55,241 bases of DNA from an uncultured SAR86 cluster bacterium (GCA_902527995.1 CABZRA010000004.1:1-55241), one strand, 5' to 3'. Numbered from the stretch's first letter, positions 1 through 15,660 are shown. Notes: generated by a model not told the origin, from the letters alone. Numbers and translations are program-made.

Positions 1-693
1 TAAAAATAAACCCAATTCGAATAAAAGCCAGGTTGGAATAGCGAGTAAAGTTTGACTAATTACATCGGGCGGGGTGAGTAACATCCCAATTACAAAACAA
101 CCCACAATTACGTACGGCCTTGCTTTAGATAAGCTTTCTCGAGAGGACAATCCTCCCCAAATTAATGCCAAAATCAAAATAGGCATTTCAAAAGCAAATC
201 CAAAAGCTAACAAGATCGTGATAATAAAATCCAAATACTGCGCAATGTCTGTCATCACTGCTACTTCAGAAGGAGCAGCTTGAATAAAGAAAGAAAAAAT
301 TAAGGGGAAAACTAAGTAGAAGGCAAATGCCATGCCAGCATAAAATAAAATAATACTAGAGGCGCTTAGAGATACCGATAACAATCTTTCTTTGCGATAT
401 AGTCCAGGTGAAATAAAGTTCCAAAGTTCTACAATGAGATATGGGATTGCTAAAAATAATGCCGCGTAAAAACTCAGTTTTAAAGGTGTTAAAAAAGGAG
501 AGGCTACTCCAGTGGCGATCATCGATGAATTCTCTGGAAGAAATTTCATTAAGGGACCTGCTACAAATAAATAGATAGTCTCTTGAAAGAAGGTCAAAGC
601 AATAAAACAAATTGCTAAGACGCCCATAGCCCTTAAGAGCATATTTCTTAGTAAGCCCAACTGGAAGATGATTGAATTTTTGTCTTCAGTCAT
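1..693 (-). CDS. tatC: Sec-independent protein translocase TatC (3' end cut by window start)
   Basis: Minus-strand frame reads MTEDKNSIIFQLGLLRNMLLRAMGVLAICFIAL...SPGLYRKERLL...FYAGMAFAFYLVFPLIFSFF...; directly downstream of tatB, with 8 bp overlap. Confidence 0.93.
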   Translation of the reverse strand, partial: MTEDKNSIIFQLGLLRNMLLRAMGVLAICFIALTFFQETIYLFVAGPLMKFLPENSSMIATGVASPFLTPLKLSFYAALFLAIPYLIVELWNFISPGLYRKERLLSVSLSASSIILFYAGMAFAFYLVFPLIFSFFIQAAPSEVAVMTDIAQYLDFIITILLAFGFAFEMPILILALIWGGLSSRESLSKARPYVIVGCFVIGMLLTPPDVISQTLLAIPTWLLFELGLFL

Positions 694-877
694 CTTCTTT
701 TTTCTGTTTGTCAAACCCTTCAGAATAAAGTTCTTGCTTTAACTTTCTTAAGCCACTTTTCAACTTAAGAAAAATTTCTTCGATTGAAGTTATAAAAGCA
801 GGCAGTCTCGATGGTCCTAGGATGATTAAGGAAATAAAACAGATTATTAAAATCTCAAAGAAACCGATATCAAACAT
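686..877 (-). CDS. tatB: Sec-independent translocase TatB
   Basis: MFDIGFFEILIICFISLIILGPSRLP: TatB N-terminal TM and hinge; between tatA and tatC. Confidence 0.93.
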   Translation of the reverse strand: MFDIGFFEILIICFISLIILGPSRLPAFITSIEEIFLKLKSGLRKLKQELYSEGFDKQKKEDD

Positions 878-1057
878 TTACTGAGGATCGTCTTCTTTTT
901 TTTCCTCTACAGGCTCTTCTTTAACAGCTTTTCGAAAATTTTTAAAAGCAGAGCCTAAATCACCACCCATATTTTTTAATCTTCTTGTTCCAAAAATAAG
1001 AATTATTATTGCCAGTATGATTAAAAGTTGCCAAATACTTATTCCACCAAAACCCAT
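878..1057 (-). CDS. tatA: Sec-independent translocase TatA (59 aa, absent from the ORF track)
   Basis: Manual translation [59 protein letters not shown]; classic TatA. Confidence 0.93.
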   Translation of the reverse strand: MGFGGISIWQLLIILAIIILIFGTRRLKNMGGDLGSAFKNFRKAVKEEPVEEKKEDDPQ

Positions 1058-1059
1058 TT

Positions 1060-1386
1060 TTACCTCTTAGATTTTTCTTCTAAACCTGAAACACCTTCTC
1101 TATTTTCTAATTCCTCTAAAATTTTAGAGGGATCAATATCTTTGTACGCTAATAATACCATGACGTGAAACAAGAGGTCTGCAGCTTCATGAATAATTGA
1201 ATTCTTATCTAAAACATCTGCTTCTGCGGATTCAATTAATTCTTCAGACTCCTCTTTTATTTTTGCAATAATTTTCTCTGCCCCTTCAATAAAAAGTTGG
1301 GATGTATAAGATCTAGAATGCGGGGAATTCTTTCTTTCTTTCAATAGTAAAGACAGCCTATTTATTATGTTAGTTGAATTATTCAT
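1060..1386 (-). CDS. hisE: phosphoribosyl-ATP pyrophosphatase HisE
   Basis: [30 protein letters not shown]...[16 protein letters not shown] motif; next to tatABC. Confidence 0.9.
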   Translation of the reverse strand: MNNSTNIINRLSLLLKERKNSPHSRSYTSQLFIEGAEKIIAKIKEESEELIESAEADVLDKNSIIHEAADLLFHVMVLLAYKDIDPSKILEELENREGVSGLEEKSKR

Positions 1387-2930
1387 AAAGTTAATGACAT
1401 TGATATTACCGAAATAATAATTACTGCAGAAGTTATTAATAAATAATTCATAGAAGTTTTTTGGGTATTTATCTCTTTTCTTAGACTTTTAACCTCGTCA
1501 TTAAATTCATCTAAATTAGAAATATTTTCAAACATAACTTCCAATTTCTCTGGAAGTTCGTATGCTTTTTCAAATAAACTTGGAACGTCGTCTTTAATTT
1601 TTTTAAATAAACTTGCTGGATTGTATTTTTTGTTTACCCATTGCTGGATGAATGGTTTTGCTGTGCTCCATAAATCTAAATCTGGGTAAATTTGTCGGCC
1701 AAGGCCTTCTATATTGAGAAGAGTTTTGTGAAGTAAAAGCAATGACGCAGGGAGTGATAAATTATAAATTCTAGTCTCTTCAAAGAGATACAAAAGCATT
1801 TCTCCAAATTTTATCTCGCTGAAAGGCTTTTCAAAAATTGGATCTAGAGCTGTTCTAATGGTTACTTCAAGCTCAACGGGCCTTGTACTTTGATCTACCC
1901 AACCAGCAGAAATCATAGTTTTCGCTACACCTGCGTAATTTTTGCTGAACATGTCTGCAAGCATTTTTCCAATAAGCAATTGTTCTTTCTCGCTCAAGCT
2001 TCCACAAATTGCATAATCTACGGCGATATAGGATGGAGATTTAGGATTGGAAGCATTCACAAAAATATTTCCTGGATGCATGTCCGCATGAAAAAAATTA
2101 TCTTCAAACAATTGCTTAAAAAAGATACTAACTCCGCGTTCTGCAAGCAACTTCAAGTCCACTTCCTTTTCCACCAATGTTTCTATATCGGTTACAGGAA
2201 TACCTTCTATTTTTTCCAAAGTTAGTGTTTTTAATCCTGAAAATTCCGAATATGTTTTAGGCACATATAACAGCTCATTATTTTCAAAAAAATTAGCAGT
2301 TTGAATGGTATTTCCGGCTTCTTTTTTTAAATCAACCTCTGAATGTATAACCAATTCGTACTCGTCGATCATTTCTTTTAATTTCAATCTCTTTGCATCA
2401 GACTTAAATTTGTTAGCAAAGTAACCAATGGCTTTTAACAATGCTAAATCTTTTTTTATCTTTTTTTCTAGGTCTGGACGTACGACTTTTACTACGACCT
2501 TTTCCCCAGTCTTTAGTTTCGCTTCATGTACTTGAGCAATTGAAGCCGCTGCAAGAGGCACATCATTAAATTCGGCAAAGATTTCATCTATTGGCCTACC
2601 CAAGTCCAGCTCAATTATTTCTTTGGCAATCTTTGTTTCAAAAGGTTTTAAATCATTTTGAAATTTTTTTAACGCATGAACTATTTCTTTATCTAATAGA
2701 TCTGGTCTCGTTGATAGTATTTGTCCAAATTTTATAAACACTGGGCCAGCTTTTTCTAAAGCTTCTGCAAGCCTTTCGCCTGAAGATCTATTTTTTTTAG
2801 AAAATCTAAAAGGATTTAATAAGAACAAGAAAAAGAGCCAATTGGGTAACGCTTCTTTGGTAAAAATTTCATTAAGGCGATAGCCAAAAAATAAATAAGT
2901 AATTTTTAAAAAACGAAATAGTGCTGTCAT
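1383..2930 (-). CDS. ubiB: UbiB-family ubiquinone biosynthesis kinase
   Basis: ABC1/UbiB motifs: GPVFIKFGQILSTRPDLL, PLAAASIAQVHEAKLKTGEKVVVKVVRP, FFHADMHPGNIFV. Confidence 0.95.
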   Translation of the reverse strand: MTALFRFLKITYLFFGYRLNEIFTKEALPNWLFFLFLLNPFRFSKKNRSSGERLAEALEKAGPVFIKFGQILSTRPDLLDKEIVHALKKFQNDLKPFETKIAKEIIELDLGRPIDEIFAEFNDVPLAAASIAQVHEAKLKTGEKVVVKVVRPDLEKKIKKDLALLKAIGYFANKFKSDAKRLKLKEMIDEYELVIHSEVDLKKEAGNTIQTANFFENNELLYVPKTYSEFSGLKTLTLEKIEGIPVTDIETLVEKEVDLKLLAERGVSIFFKQLFEDNFFHADMHPGNIFVNASNPKSPSYIAVDYAICGSLSEKEQLLIGKMLADMFSKNYAGVAKTMISAGWVDQSTRPVELEVTIRTALDPIFEKPFSEIKFGEMLLYLFEETRIYNLSLPASLLLLHKTLLNIEGLGRQIYPDLDLWSTAKPFIQQWVNKKYNPASLFKKIKDDVPSLFEKAYELPEKLEVMFENISNLDEFNDEVKSLRKEINTQKTSMNYLLITSAVIIISVISMSLTL

Positions 2931-3682
2931 GTAATTTTTTCACCAAAGTGTAATGCAACAATCCCACCAGTCATATTTTGATATTCAGTATTTTTAAATC
3001 CTGCTTCATTCATCATTTCTAAAAATTCATCTTGTTTTGGATGCATCCTTATAGATTCAGCTAAATATTCATAACTTTTGCTGTCTCCAGCAACCCATTG
3101 CCCTAGTTTTGGCAACAGATTAAAAGAGTAAAGATCATATAATTCTGAAAGCCAATTGTATTCAGGATTAGAAAATTCTAAAACCAATAGTCTTCCACCG
3201 GGCTTTAAACATCTGTAAAACTCTCTTAAAGCTTGATCTTTGTTAGTAACATTTCTTATTCCAAAAGCAATTGAAATACAATGAAATTTCTCATCTTCGA
3301 AAGGTAATATTTCTGCGTCTGCCACAAGATTTAAAACGTTATTGCATCCTGAATCTATAATCCTGTCTCTTCCGACCTTCAGCATTTTTTCATTGATGTC
3401 TGAAAGAAAAACAGTACCTGACTCACCAACCAGATCTGAAAATAAAATGGCAAGGTCTCCAGTTCCGCCGGCGACGTCTAAAACGGAATTTCCTAATTTT
3501 ATGTTACTCATCTGAATAGTCGCTTTTTTCCATAATCTATGAACTCCTAAAGACATAAGATCATTCATAAGATCATATTTATTCGATACTGAATCAAAAA
3601 CTTCTTTAACCAAATCAGGTTTTTCTTTAGAGTTAACTTTTTTGTAACCAAAATGAGTTTCTTTTTTATTCTCTTCCGTCAT
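2927..3682 (-). CDS. ubiE: bifunctional demethylmenaquinone/2-methoxy-6-polyprenyl-1,4-benzoquinol methyltransferase
   Basis: VFDSVSNKYDLMNDLMSLGVHRLWK, VLDVAGGTGDLA, AFGIRNV; 4 bp overlap with ubiB. Confidence 0.95.
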   Translation of the reverse strand: MTEENKKETHFGYKKVNSKEKPDLVKEVFDSVSNKYDLMNDLMSLGVHRLWKKATIQMSNIKLGNSVLDVAGGTGDLAILFSDLVGESGTVFLSDINEKMLKVGRDRIIDSGCNNVLNLVADAEILPFEDEKFHCISIAFGIRNVTNKDQALREFYRCLKPGGRLLVLEFSNPEYNWLSELYDLYSFNLLPKLGQWVAGDSKSYEYLAESIRMHPKQDEFLEMMNEAGFKNTEYQNMTGGIVALHFGEKIT

Positions 3683-3719
3683 AAATTCTCTTATTTTGTT
3701 ACTATTGTAGAGTAATCGT

Positions 3720-4265
3720 ATGGAAAAAAAATTAATCTGGTTAGATTTAGAAATGACAGGGTTGGATCCTAATGCTGAACGGATTATAGAAATCTTTACA
3801 GCGGTTAGTAATGAAGATCTTACTGAAATTATTGATGGTCCAAATATAGTAGTTTCTCAACCCCAAGAGTATATAGATGCTATGGACGATTGGAATCAAA
3901 CTCATCACGGTGATTCAGGTTTAATTGAAGATGTGCTTAAAAGTAATATTACCCAAGAAGAGGCAGAGCAAGAAACTTTAAGATTTTTAAGAGAACATGT
4001 AAAAAAAAATTCATCTCCACTCTGTGGTAATACAGTTTGGCATGATAGAAAATTTTTAACTTTATATATGCCTGAATTAGAGGATTACTTTCATTACAGG
4101 TGTATAGACGTTAGTTCGGTTAAAGAGCTAACGAAACGTTGGAGACCTGAGATTTCTATTCAGCACACAAACAAAACTGCTGCTCACAGAGCGCAGGCAG
4201 ATGTTTACGAATCTATAAATGAATTGAGATTCTATAGAGACACTATATTTGCGAAATCAGGATAA
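3720..4265 (+). CDS. orn: oligoribonuclease
   Basis: LIWLDLEMTGLDP...ERIIEI, HHGDSGL, DEDDh exonuclease. Confidence 0.96.
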   Translation: MEKKLIWLDLEMTGLDPNAERIIEIFTAVSNEDLTEIIDGPNIVVSQPQEYIDAMDDWNQTHHGDSGLIEDVLKSNITQEEAEQETLRFLREHVKKNSSPLCGNTVWHDRKFLTLYMPELEDYFHYRCIDVSSVKELTKRWRPEISIQHTNKTAAHRAQADVYESINELRFYRDTIFAKSG

Positions 4266-4270
4266 ATTAA

Positions 4271-5593
4271 ATGAGAAAAGTTTTTATTAAAACTCATGGC
4301 TGCCAAATGAATGAGTATGATTCTGAAAAAATGTTAGACCTTTTGGCAGCAAAGGACGACTTCACGCCAACCGATAATCCTGAGGATGCTGATTTACTAG
4401 TACTTAATACTTGTTCTATTAGAGAGAAGGCTCAAGAAAAAGTGTTTCACCAAATTGGTAGATGGAAAAAACTTAAAGATAAAAACCCTCACGTAAAAAT
4501 AGCCATTGGCGGTTGCGTAGCAAGCCAAGAAGGAAAAAAGATTACGCAAAGAGCGCCAGCAGTTGATATTGTTTTTGGACCTCAGACCCTTCATAGACTT
4601 CCAAATATGTATAAAGATGCAAGCCAAACCTTCAATAGACAGTTAGATGTAAGTTTCCCAAAAATAGAAAAATTTGATTATTTACCTCAATCCAATACCG
4701 ATGAAGTTACAGCTTTTGTTTCGATCGCAGAGGGTTGCAATAAATATTGTTCGTTTTGCGTGGTGCCACACACAAGGGGGCATGAAGTCAGTCGTCCAGT
4801 AGAAGATATCTTATTGGAAATTAATTCCTTAGCGAATAGAGGTGTAAGGGAAATTAATCTTCTTGGTCAGAACGTAAACAACTTCAAAGGAACATATAGG
4901 GATAAAAAAACCTCCTTGGCTTTTTTAATTGAAAAAACTTCGGAAATTAAAGGAATTGATAGAATTAGATACACCACCAGTCATCCCTATGAATTCAAGG
5001 ACGATCTAGTTGAGCTTTATAAACATGTCCCTGAATTAGTCAGTCATGTTCACTTACCTGTTCAAAGCGGATCAGATAGAATTTTAAAACTAATGAGACG
5101 AAGATACACTGCATCGAGGTATTTAGACCTAATTGCACGAATTAGAGCAAATAGACCAAATATAAGTTTTTCATCGGACTTTATTGTTGGGTTTCCTGGA
5201 GAATCAGATAAAGATTTTCAAGATACAATGGATTTAGTTGAAGAAGTAGCATTTGATGAGTCTTTCAGCTTTGTTTATAGTCCGAGGCCTAATACTCCTG
5301 CTGCAGAAATGGAAGACGATATATCTCAGGAAATTAAAAAAGAAAGATTGGCCATTCTTCAACACAAGCTAAATGAACTTTCATCTAAAATATCTAGAAA
5401 AATGGTAGGGACAACAGAAAATTGTTTAGTCATAGGAGTCTCCAAAAAAAATCCAGGAGAGCTCCAGGCGAGGACGGAAAATAATAGGGTAGTAAATTTC
5501 GCTTCCAATCATGACAAGATAGGCAAATTCGTAAATATTAAAATTGTTGATCAGTTGACTAATTCATTGAGAGGTAAGTTAGAAAGATTCTAA
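4271..5593 (+). CDS. miaB: tRNA-2-methylthio-N6-dimethylallyladenosine synthase MiaB
   Basis: [15 protein letters not shown]; radical [12 protein letters not shown]-terminal TRAM. Confidence 0.96.
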   Translation: MRKVFIKTHGCQMNEYDSEKMLDLLAAKDDFTPTDNPEDADLLVLNTCSIREKAQEKVFHQIGRWKKLKDKNPHVKIAIGGCVASQEGKKITQRAPAVDIVFGPQTLHRLPNMYKDASQTFNRQLDVSFPKIEKFDYLPQSNTDEVTAFVSIAEGCNKYCSFCVVPHTRGHEVSRPVEDILLEINSLANRGVREINLLGQNVNNFKGTYRDKKTSLAFLIEKTSEIKGIDRIRYTTSHPYEFKDDLVELYKHVPELVSHVHLPVQSGSDRILKLMRRRYTASRYLDLIARIRANRPNISFSSDFIVGFPGESDKDFQDTMDLVEEVAFDESFSFVYSPRPNTPAAEMEDDISQEIKKERLAILQHKLNELSSKISRKMVGTTENCLVIGVSKKNPGELQARTENNRVVNFASNHDKIGKFVNIKIVDQLTNSLRGKLERF

Positions 5594-5596
5594 TAT

Positions 5597-6568
5597 ATGC
5601 CAAAGCTAAAATTTAAATTACCTGAAATCGAGACTCAAAATCTCTCGCTAATTTGCGGCCCAGTAAACGCAAATATTGAGCAAATAGAAAATTCTCTATC
5701 AATTAAAATTAAAAACAGGGGGAATAGTTTTTCAATATCTGGCGAAAAAAATAATGTTGTAAAAGCAAGAATGATTTTGGAGGACCTTGCCGCTCTTGCT
5801 CAAACTAGCGAATCAGTTTCACCTGATGAAGTACATTTTTCAATTTGTAGAGCGCTAAACGGAACTGCATCAGATGTTGATGGAACAATTTTTGAATTAG
5901 AAAAAGAAAAAGATTTTACGATTCAAACTCCTAAGTTATATGTTACTCCGAGAAACAAGTCACAAAAAAACTTTGTCCAAGCAATTATGGACCATGACAT
6001 ATCTTTCGGAATAGGACCAGCTGGAACAGGCAAGACTTACATCGCAGTAGCAGCAGCAGTTAATATGTTTGTTGAAGAAAAGGTTAATAAAATTATCCTT
6101 ACTAGGCCGGCTGTGGAAGCGGGAGAACATTTAGGCTTCTTGCCAGGAGATCTTTCTCAAAAGGTTGATCCTTATCTTCGACCGCTTTATGACGCTTTGT
6201 TTGACATGATGGGTCCTGAAAAAGTTGGTAGATTAATTGAAAATGGAAAAATAGAGGTTGCACCTCTCGCTTACATGAGGGGAAGGACCTTAAATGACGC
6301 TTTTTTAATTTTAGATGAAGCTCAAAACTGTACTCCCGCCCAAATGAAAATGTTTCTTACCAGAATTGGTTTTGGTTCAACGGCGGTGGTTACAGGAGAT
6401 ATTACACAAACAGACTTGCCTAAAGGTACGCCTTCAGGTTTATCAGATGCTGTAAAAATTTTGGATAGTCAAAAAGATATCGCTTTTCATTATTTTCATG
6501 CAGATGACGTCGTCAGACATAATTTAGTACAGAAAATTATTGAAGCTTACGAACGAAAAAAAGATTGA
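5597..6568 (+). CDS. ybeZ: PhoH-like ATPase (YbeZ)
   Basis: GIGPAGTGKTYIAVA, LTRPAVEAGEHLGFLPGDL, LDEAQN; miaB-ybeZ-ybeY-corC order. Confidence 0.95.
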   Translation: MPKLKFKLPEIETQNLSLICGPVNANIEQIENSLSIKIKNRGNSFSISGEKNNVVKARMILEDLAALAQTSESVSPDEVHFSICRALNGTASDVDGTIFELEKEKDFTIQTPKLYVTPRNKSQKNFVQAIMDHDISFGIGPAGTGKTYIAVAAAVNMFVEEKVNKIILTRPAVEAGEHLGFLPGDLSQKVDPYLRPLYDALFDMMGPEKVGRLIENGKIEVAPLAYMRGRTLNDAFLILDEAQNCTPAQMKMFLTRIGFGSTAVVTGDITQTDLPKGTPSGLSDAVKILDSQKDIAFHYFHADDVVRHNLVQKIIEAYERKKD

Positions 6569-7029
6569 TGCATCTAAGTTTAAATAATTTTAATTCCTCA
6601 AAATTTATTAAATTATCGAAATCAGAAATTTTAAATGTCGTTATAGAGGTTTTGAAAACTGTTGAATACAAATTCACAAAGAATCACCAGTTAAATTTGA
6701 GTTTTGTTAGTTCAGAGGAAATGCAATTACTAAACAAAACTTATAGAAATAAGGACAAACCTACAAATGTTTTATCTTTCGAATTGCCAAAAAATTTTCC
6801 AGTTGGGAATGAAAAAACCTTAATTGGAGAAATTGCATTGTGTGAAGAGATAATTTATGAAGAATCAAAAAAATATAAAAAAATCTTTGAAAATAGACTA
6901 AAACATATGATAATCCACGGCCTTCTTCATTTAATAGGATTTGATCACATTAAAGAAGAGGAAGAAAATAAGATGGAGAGCATTGAAAAGAAAATAATGA
7001 AAAATATTTCCGCGGGAGATCCTTATTAG
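6565..7029 (+). CDS. ybeY: endoribonuclease YbeY
   Basis: [32 protein letters not shown] zinc motif. Confidence 0.95.
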   Translation: MMHLSLNNFNSSKFIKLSKSEILNVVIEVLKTVEYKFTKNHQLNLSFVSSEEMQLLNKTYRNKDKPTNVLSFELPKNFPVGNEKTLIGEIALCEEIIYEESKKYKKIFENRLKHMIIHGLLHLIGFDHIKEEEENKMESIEKKIMKNISAGDPY

Positions 7030-7030
7030 G

Positions 7031-7918
7031 ATGAAAGAAGAACCTCCAAGTACTGAGGCTCAGTTGGATCAAAAACTGGGTATCTTCAAAAGAATAAGAA
7101 ATAATTTGAGAGAGATTTATAGGAAAATCTCTTTCAAACCTATCAATCAAAATGAGCTAGCGTCTGTTTTAAAAGAGGCGGAAGAGAATAATATTATTGA
7201 TAAAGACGTGCTAGAAATGATGGAGGAAACTATTGAGTTTGCGACGATACCAGTAAGAGATGTGATGGTTCCAAGATCACAAATGATTTCATTAAATGAA
7301 TCTGATAGTACCGATCAGTTAATTAATAAAGTTGTGAAATCTTCTCACTCCAGGTTCCCAGTTTTTAATGAAGATGAGTCAAAAATCATTGGAATTTTAC
7401 TTGCAAAAGATCTATTAAAGTTTGCCCCAGGACTGATAAACGAAGGTTTTAACATTGACGAGTTTGAAATACAAGAAATAGTAAGACCTGTTAACCACAT
7501 ACCTGAGAGTAAAAAAATAAATGTCTTATTAGATGAATTTAAATCTAATAGAAGCCACATGGCACTTGTTGTAGATGAATTTGGAGAAGTAAGTGGATTG
7601 GTAACTATTGAAGATGTATTAGAAGAGATAGTCGGCGAAATCGAAGATGAGACAGATATCGGAGAGAAAACGAAAATTATTCAGAAATCAGAAACAGAAT
7701 ATTCTGTTCAGGCAATCACAGAGATTGAAGAATTTAATAGTAATTTTTCTACTAATTTTTCAGATGAGGACTTTGATACTATCGGAGGCGTCGTTACAAA
7801 TAAATTTGGAAGATTTCCTAAAACTGGAGAGTCAATAAAAATAGATAATTTGAAATTCAGTATTCTTTCTTCAAACAAGAGACAAATAAAAAAACTTAAG
7901 GTAGAAATTAAAAATTAA
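7031..7918 (+). CDS. corC: CBS/CorC_HlyC domain protein (CorC family)
   Basis: [51 protein letters not shown]. Confidence 0.92.
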   Translation: MKEEPPSTEAQLDQKLGIFKRIRNNLREIYRKISFKPINQNELASVLKEAEENNIIDKDVLEMMEETIEFATIPVRDVMVPRSQMISLNESDSTDQLINKVVKSSHSRFPVFNEDESKIIGILLAKDLLKFAPGLINEGFNIDEFEIQEIVRPVNHIPESKKINVLLDEFKSNRSHMALVVDEFGEVSGLVTIEDVLEEIVGEIEDETDIGEKTKIIQKSETEYSVQAITEIEEFNSNFSTNFSDEDFDTIGGVVTNKFGRFPKTGESIKIDNLKFSILSSNKRQIKKLKVEIKN

Positions 7919-8826
7919 TCAATTCTAATATTTTTGTGATTTTTCAGCTCCTCAGAAAATAATTTCATCAAGTCTTTCACTTCTCTTTCTCCGGCATAAT
8001 TTTGTCTAGAAATTAAAGCTATCTCTCTGTGAGGGCCTTTTTCGTCAAGTTTTATTTTTGATAATTCTGGATTATCAGCAATAAGTTTAGTTACTGCCAT
8101 TTCTGGAACCAGCGTGGTTCCTATTCCTCCTTTTACTAGCTCGATGGAAGTACTCAAGGTAGAAGCGTTGAACGTAATTTTTGAAGTATTTTTTATTTTA
8201 CAAGCATTTAAAATGTGGTCCTTTAAACAATTTCCTTCTTCGAGCATTATTAATTCCGATAGATCTAAGTCTTTTGCCTTAATTGAAGTTTTATTTGATC
8301 TGGGATCTTCTTTTTTTGTAATCCAAAAAAAATTTTCATTCCAAAACTTATTAACTTTGTAACCAGAGGTTTCAAATGGTAACGCCATAATTGCCATTTC
8401 TATTTCTCCGGAAGATATTTTTTTCAAAAGAACATCGGTTTGGGCTTCAATAATATTTAAATTTAGGTTCGGATAATCCTTTTTTATTCTTGGCAAAAGA
8501 ATTGGAAGAAGGAAGGGGCCAATGGTCGGGATTATTCCCAAAGATATTGAATTTGAAAAAGGCTCTGAATTGAGCTCACTCAATTTGCTGATATTTTCAA
8601 TTTCATTTTTTATATTTTTTGCTTTCTCTATTATTGATCTTCCTAGATTTGTGACAATAACTTTTTTATTATCACGTTCGAAAATCTTAAGTCCTAGTTG
8701 ATTTTCCATTTCTGTTATCGCATTACTCAATGTGGAAGGGGAAACAAAACACTGCTCTGCTGCTTTTTTGAAATGAAGAGTTTCAGCTACAGCAATTGCG
8801 TAATTAATTTGTTTTATTGAAATCAT
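7915..8826 (-). CDS. oxyR: LysR-family hydrogen peroxide sensor OxyR
   Basis: N-terminal Lys[20 protein letters not shown] keeps the two redox cysteines with 8-residue spacing as in E. coli OxyR C199/C208; divergent from katG. Confidence 0.88.
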   Translation of the reverse strand: MISIKQINYAIAVAETLHFKKAAEQCFVSPSTLSNAITEMENQLGLKIFERDNKKVIVTNLGRSIIEKAKNIKNEIENISKLSELNSEPFSNSISLGIIPTIGPFLLPILLPRIKKDYPNLNLNIIEAQTDVLLKKISSGEIEMAIMALPFETSGYKVNKFWNENFFWITKKEDPRSNKTSIKAKDLDLSELIMLEEGNCLKDHILNACKIKNTSKITFNASTLSTSIELVKGGIGTTLVPEMAVTKLIADNPELSKIKLDEKGPHREIALISRQNYAGEREVKDLMKLFSEELKNHKNIRID

Positions 8827-8894
8827 TAACGTTCGATTTTATCGAATTATAAATTAGAAAAATATATATTTAACAATATATCAAATAAAGGTAA

Positions 8895-11069
<2,175 letters not shown>

Positions 11070-11130
11070 GCTTTCATAACTCAGAGGTATTATTTCTAAA
11101 TTACTAAGGTAAATAGAATATAATACCTCG

Positions 11131-11610
11131 ATGAGTCAAAAAGCTATTTACCCTGGTACTTTTGATCCAATTACCAAAGGTCACGTAGATTTAATTGAAA
11201 GAGCTTGTGAATTATTCGATTCGGTTGTTATAGCCATTGCAGCCAGCGAAGCTAAAAATCCTCTGTTTACTCTTGAAGAGAGAATTGAAATTGCAAAGAA
11301 AATATTTTCTGATAATAAAAAAATCGAAGTGATTGGTTTTTCAGGGCTTTTAGTAGATTTAGCAAAAGACAATGATGCAAAAATTTTGATCAGAGGACTG
11401 AGAGTTGTGGCTGACTTTGAATACGAGTTTCAATTAGCAAACATGAATCGTGCAATGATGCCCGAATTAGAGAGTGTATTTTTAACACCAAAAGAAAAGT
11501 ATTCTTATATTTCATCTACTCTAGTCAAAGAAATTTGCAAAATGGGCGGGGATGTATCTGAATTTGTTCACCCAATTTCTCTAGAAGCATTAAAAAGTAA
11601 ACTTTCTTAA
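11131..11610 (+). CDS. coaD: pantetheine-phosphate adenylyltransferase
   Basis: [33 protein letters not shown]. Confidence 0.97.
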   Translation: MSQKAIYPGTFDPITKGHVDLIERACELFDSVVIAIAASEAKNPLFTLEERIEIAKKIFSDNKKIEVIGFSGLLVDLAKDNDAKILIRGLRVVADFEYEFQLANMNRAMMPELESVFLTPKEKYSYISSTLVKEICKMGGDVSEFVHPISLEALKSKLS

Positions 11611-12422
11611 CTTTGACATACAGGGCAGTACACGGTTTGTCTGTTTGCCTGCTTAATTAGCTTTAACTTTGCACCGCAAGTTAAACAGGGAAGATTGCCA
11701 CGATCGTAAACTCTTAGCTCTTTTTTAAAGTAACCAGGAGCTTCAGATGCGTTGGTGTAGTCTTTGAGTGTGGTTCCGCCTGCTTCGATGGCCTCAGTCA
11801 AAGTTTGCCTAATGGCTTGAGATAGATCTTCGCAGTTGGTTTTTGAAAGTCTTTGCGATTGTTTTCTTGGGCGGATGCCAGCTAAAAAAAGTGCTTCATT
11901 AGCATAAATATTCCCAACACCAGTGACAATGTTTGCATCCATGATTAAATTCTTTATCGGACGTGTTTTTTTTCTTGTGACTGAAAATAGGTATTTTCCG
12001 TTAAAGCTGTTACCAAGTGGTTCGGGTCCTAAATTTTTAAGTAATTTATGTTGATCAGGTTTAGTGTCAATTTTTATTAAGGCGCCAAATTTTCTGATGT
12101 CTGTATATCTTAAGGTCCAACCATCAGTAAAATTGATATCCCAATGTTCATGTTTCTTTGGGTCAGTAGGTTTGTTGAAAACTCTAAGTTTTCCTGACAT
12201 ACCTAAATGAATCAAGAGATGCCCTTCTGAAAGATTTAAGATAATGTATTTTCCTCTACGCTCAGCAGAGCACACCTTTTTGTTTTTAAGAAATTTTTTG
12301 AGGTTTTTATTTATAGGCCACCTAAGTTTCTCGGTTCTAGGTTCAAAAGAATTTATTTGCTTATTTAGAATTCTTTTTGAAATTCCACGCAGAGTCGTTT
12401 CTACTTCGGGAAGTTCAGGCAT
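11607..12422 (-). CDS. mutM: formamidopyrimidine-DNA glycosylase
   Basis: [15 protein letters not shown]2TH; C-terminal zinc finger CLTCGAKL...TVYCPVCQ. Confidence 0.97.
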   Translation of the reverse strand: MPELPEVETTLRGISKRILNKQINSFEPRTEKLRWPINKNLKKFLKNKKVCSAERRGKYIILNLSEGHLLIHLGMSGKLRVFNKPTDPKKHEHWDINFTDGWTLRYTDIRKFGALIKIDTKPDQHKLLKNLGPEPLGNSFNGKYLFSVTRKKTRPIKNLIMDANIVTGVGNIYANEALFLAGIRPRKQSQRLSKTNCEDLSQAIRQTLTEAIEAGGTTLKDYTNASEAPGYFKKELRVYDRGNLPCLTCGAKLKLIKQANRQTVYCPVCQS

Positions 12423-12423
12423 A

Positions 12424-13764
12424 TTAATCTGTCATAAAATTACTGATGTCATAAATATCAGCAGGAGATAAGATGCCAGCAGATAATTTGAGATTAAGTT
12501 CCGCAATAATAAAATCATATTTAGAAGAATTAAAATCTCTCTGAGCTGAGAAAAAATTTCTTTCTGCATTAAGCAAATCTACGATATTCCTTGTATCAGA
12601 TTCATACCCAAATTGAGTAGCTCGCAAAGCTGATCGGGAAGATTTTAATGCTTGTTCACGAGCTTTAACATTTGCTAGGTTTGTAAGCACAGATGAATAA
12701 GAAGATTTAATTTGTTGCTTAATTTTTCTTTCCATTAATATTTCTTCTTGTTGAGCTTTTTCAAAATTCGCATAAGCTTCCCTTCTTTCTGAACTTATTA
12801 GCCCACCAGCCATTAAAGGCCAAGAAAATTGAAGGCTATATTTTCTATCTTCAATATAATTTTCTTCAAAACTAAAATTCCCACCAGCGAAGGAAGGTTG
12901 TCTACTATTGTTGCGAGTCACATTGGCGACAAGGTCAACATCTGGGAAATGATCAGAAAGCTTACTTTGCGCATTTCTCTTAGAGGCTCTGGTAGCAAGT
13001 TTTGCAGCTTTTAAAGAAAAATTATTAGTTAGGCCCATACCTACCCATTGTTCTTGAGACTTAGGATTAGGCGAGCTAACAGGATATGTCTCGTTTAAAT
13101 CAGCTAAATCTGGCGCTTCTCCAATAATCGCTATTAATGCTTCACGAGCAAATTCCAATTGACCTTGACTAGCAATCCTCGAAACTTGGGATAGGTCATA
13201 AAATGCTTGTGCCTCTTGAAAATTAGTAACAGAGGAAACTCCCTCTTCAAAAAGTCTTTTTGCTATGTCTCTTTGTCTCTTGATTGCGCTTTCTTCTGCT
13301 TGAGCTACTTCCAAGTTTTTTATCGCTTTTAATAAGTTGAAATATGTTATCGAAACCCTTGTTATGGTTTCTTGTTGTGCAAAAGCAAATTTGGCTTTAG
13401 CAATTTCGCTCATCGCTTTTCCTTGACTGAATTGGAACCATCTATCAACCCTAAAAATGGGTTGAATTAAATCTGCAGAATATCCATAAGTATTATTTCC
13501 AGTACCGTCAAAAAAGGTGGATTGAGAACCTCGAAGTACTTCTGATTCGTTCCAGCTAGAAATGCCTCTAGTGGTCAAGCTTGGCAAGAGACCTGCTATT
13601 CCTTTTGCTTTGGCTTCTTTTTCGGCACGATAAGTTGCTTCTGCTATTTTCAATTCGGGATCTTTATCTAATGCTAATTCATAAATCTCGGCAAGAGATA
13701 ATGATTGCCCACTTATTAAAATCGAAAGGAAGAATGAAGAAATAATAAAATATAATTTAAACAC
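12424..13764 (-). CDS. tolC: TolC-family outer membrane efflux protein
   Basis: Signal peptide, then LAEIYELALDKDPELKIAEA and TolC repeats; FGYESDTRNIVDLLNAERNFFSAQRDF. Confidence 0.92.
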   Translation of the reverse strand: MFKLYFIISSFFLSILISGQSLSLAEIYELALDKDPELKIAEATYRAEKEAKAKGIAGLLPSLTTRGISSWNESEVLRGSQSTFFDGTGNNTYGYSADLIQPIFRVDRWFQFSQGKAMSEIAKAKFAFAQQETITRVSITYFNLLKAIKNLEVAQAEESAIKRQRDIAKRLFEEGVSSVTNFQEAQAFYDLSQVSRIASQGQLEFAREALIAIIGEAPDLADLNETYPVSSPNPKSQEQWVGMGLTNNFSLKAAKLATRASKRNAQSKLSDHFPDVDLVANVTRNNSRQPSFAGGNFSFEENYIEDRKYSLQFSWPLMAGGLISSERREAYANFEKAQQEEILMERKIKQQIKSSYSSVLTNLANVKAREQALKSSRSALRATQFGYESDTRNIVDLLNAERNFFSAQRDFNSSKYDFIIAELNLKLSAGILSPADIYDISNFMTD

Positions 13765-13821
13765 ATTGAAATTATATATTATTTAAAGTTGACACTGTAA
13801 ACATTATACAAATGAATATAA

Positions 13822-15660
<1,839 letters not shown>

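Noticed and set aside
74-283. Plus-strand ORF of 69 aa
   Set aside because: Antisense to tatC; no recognisable motif.
356-610. Minus-strand ORF of 84 aa
   Set aside because: Out of frame inside tatC; the tatC reading frame is coherent and recognisable.
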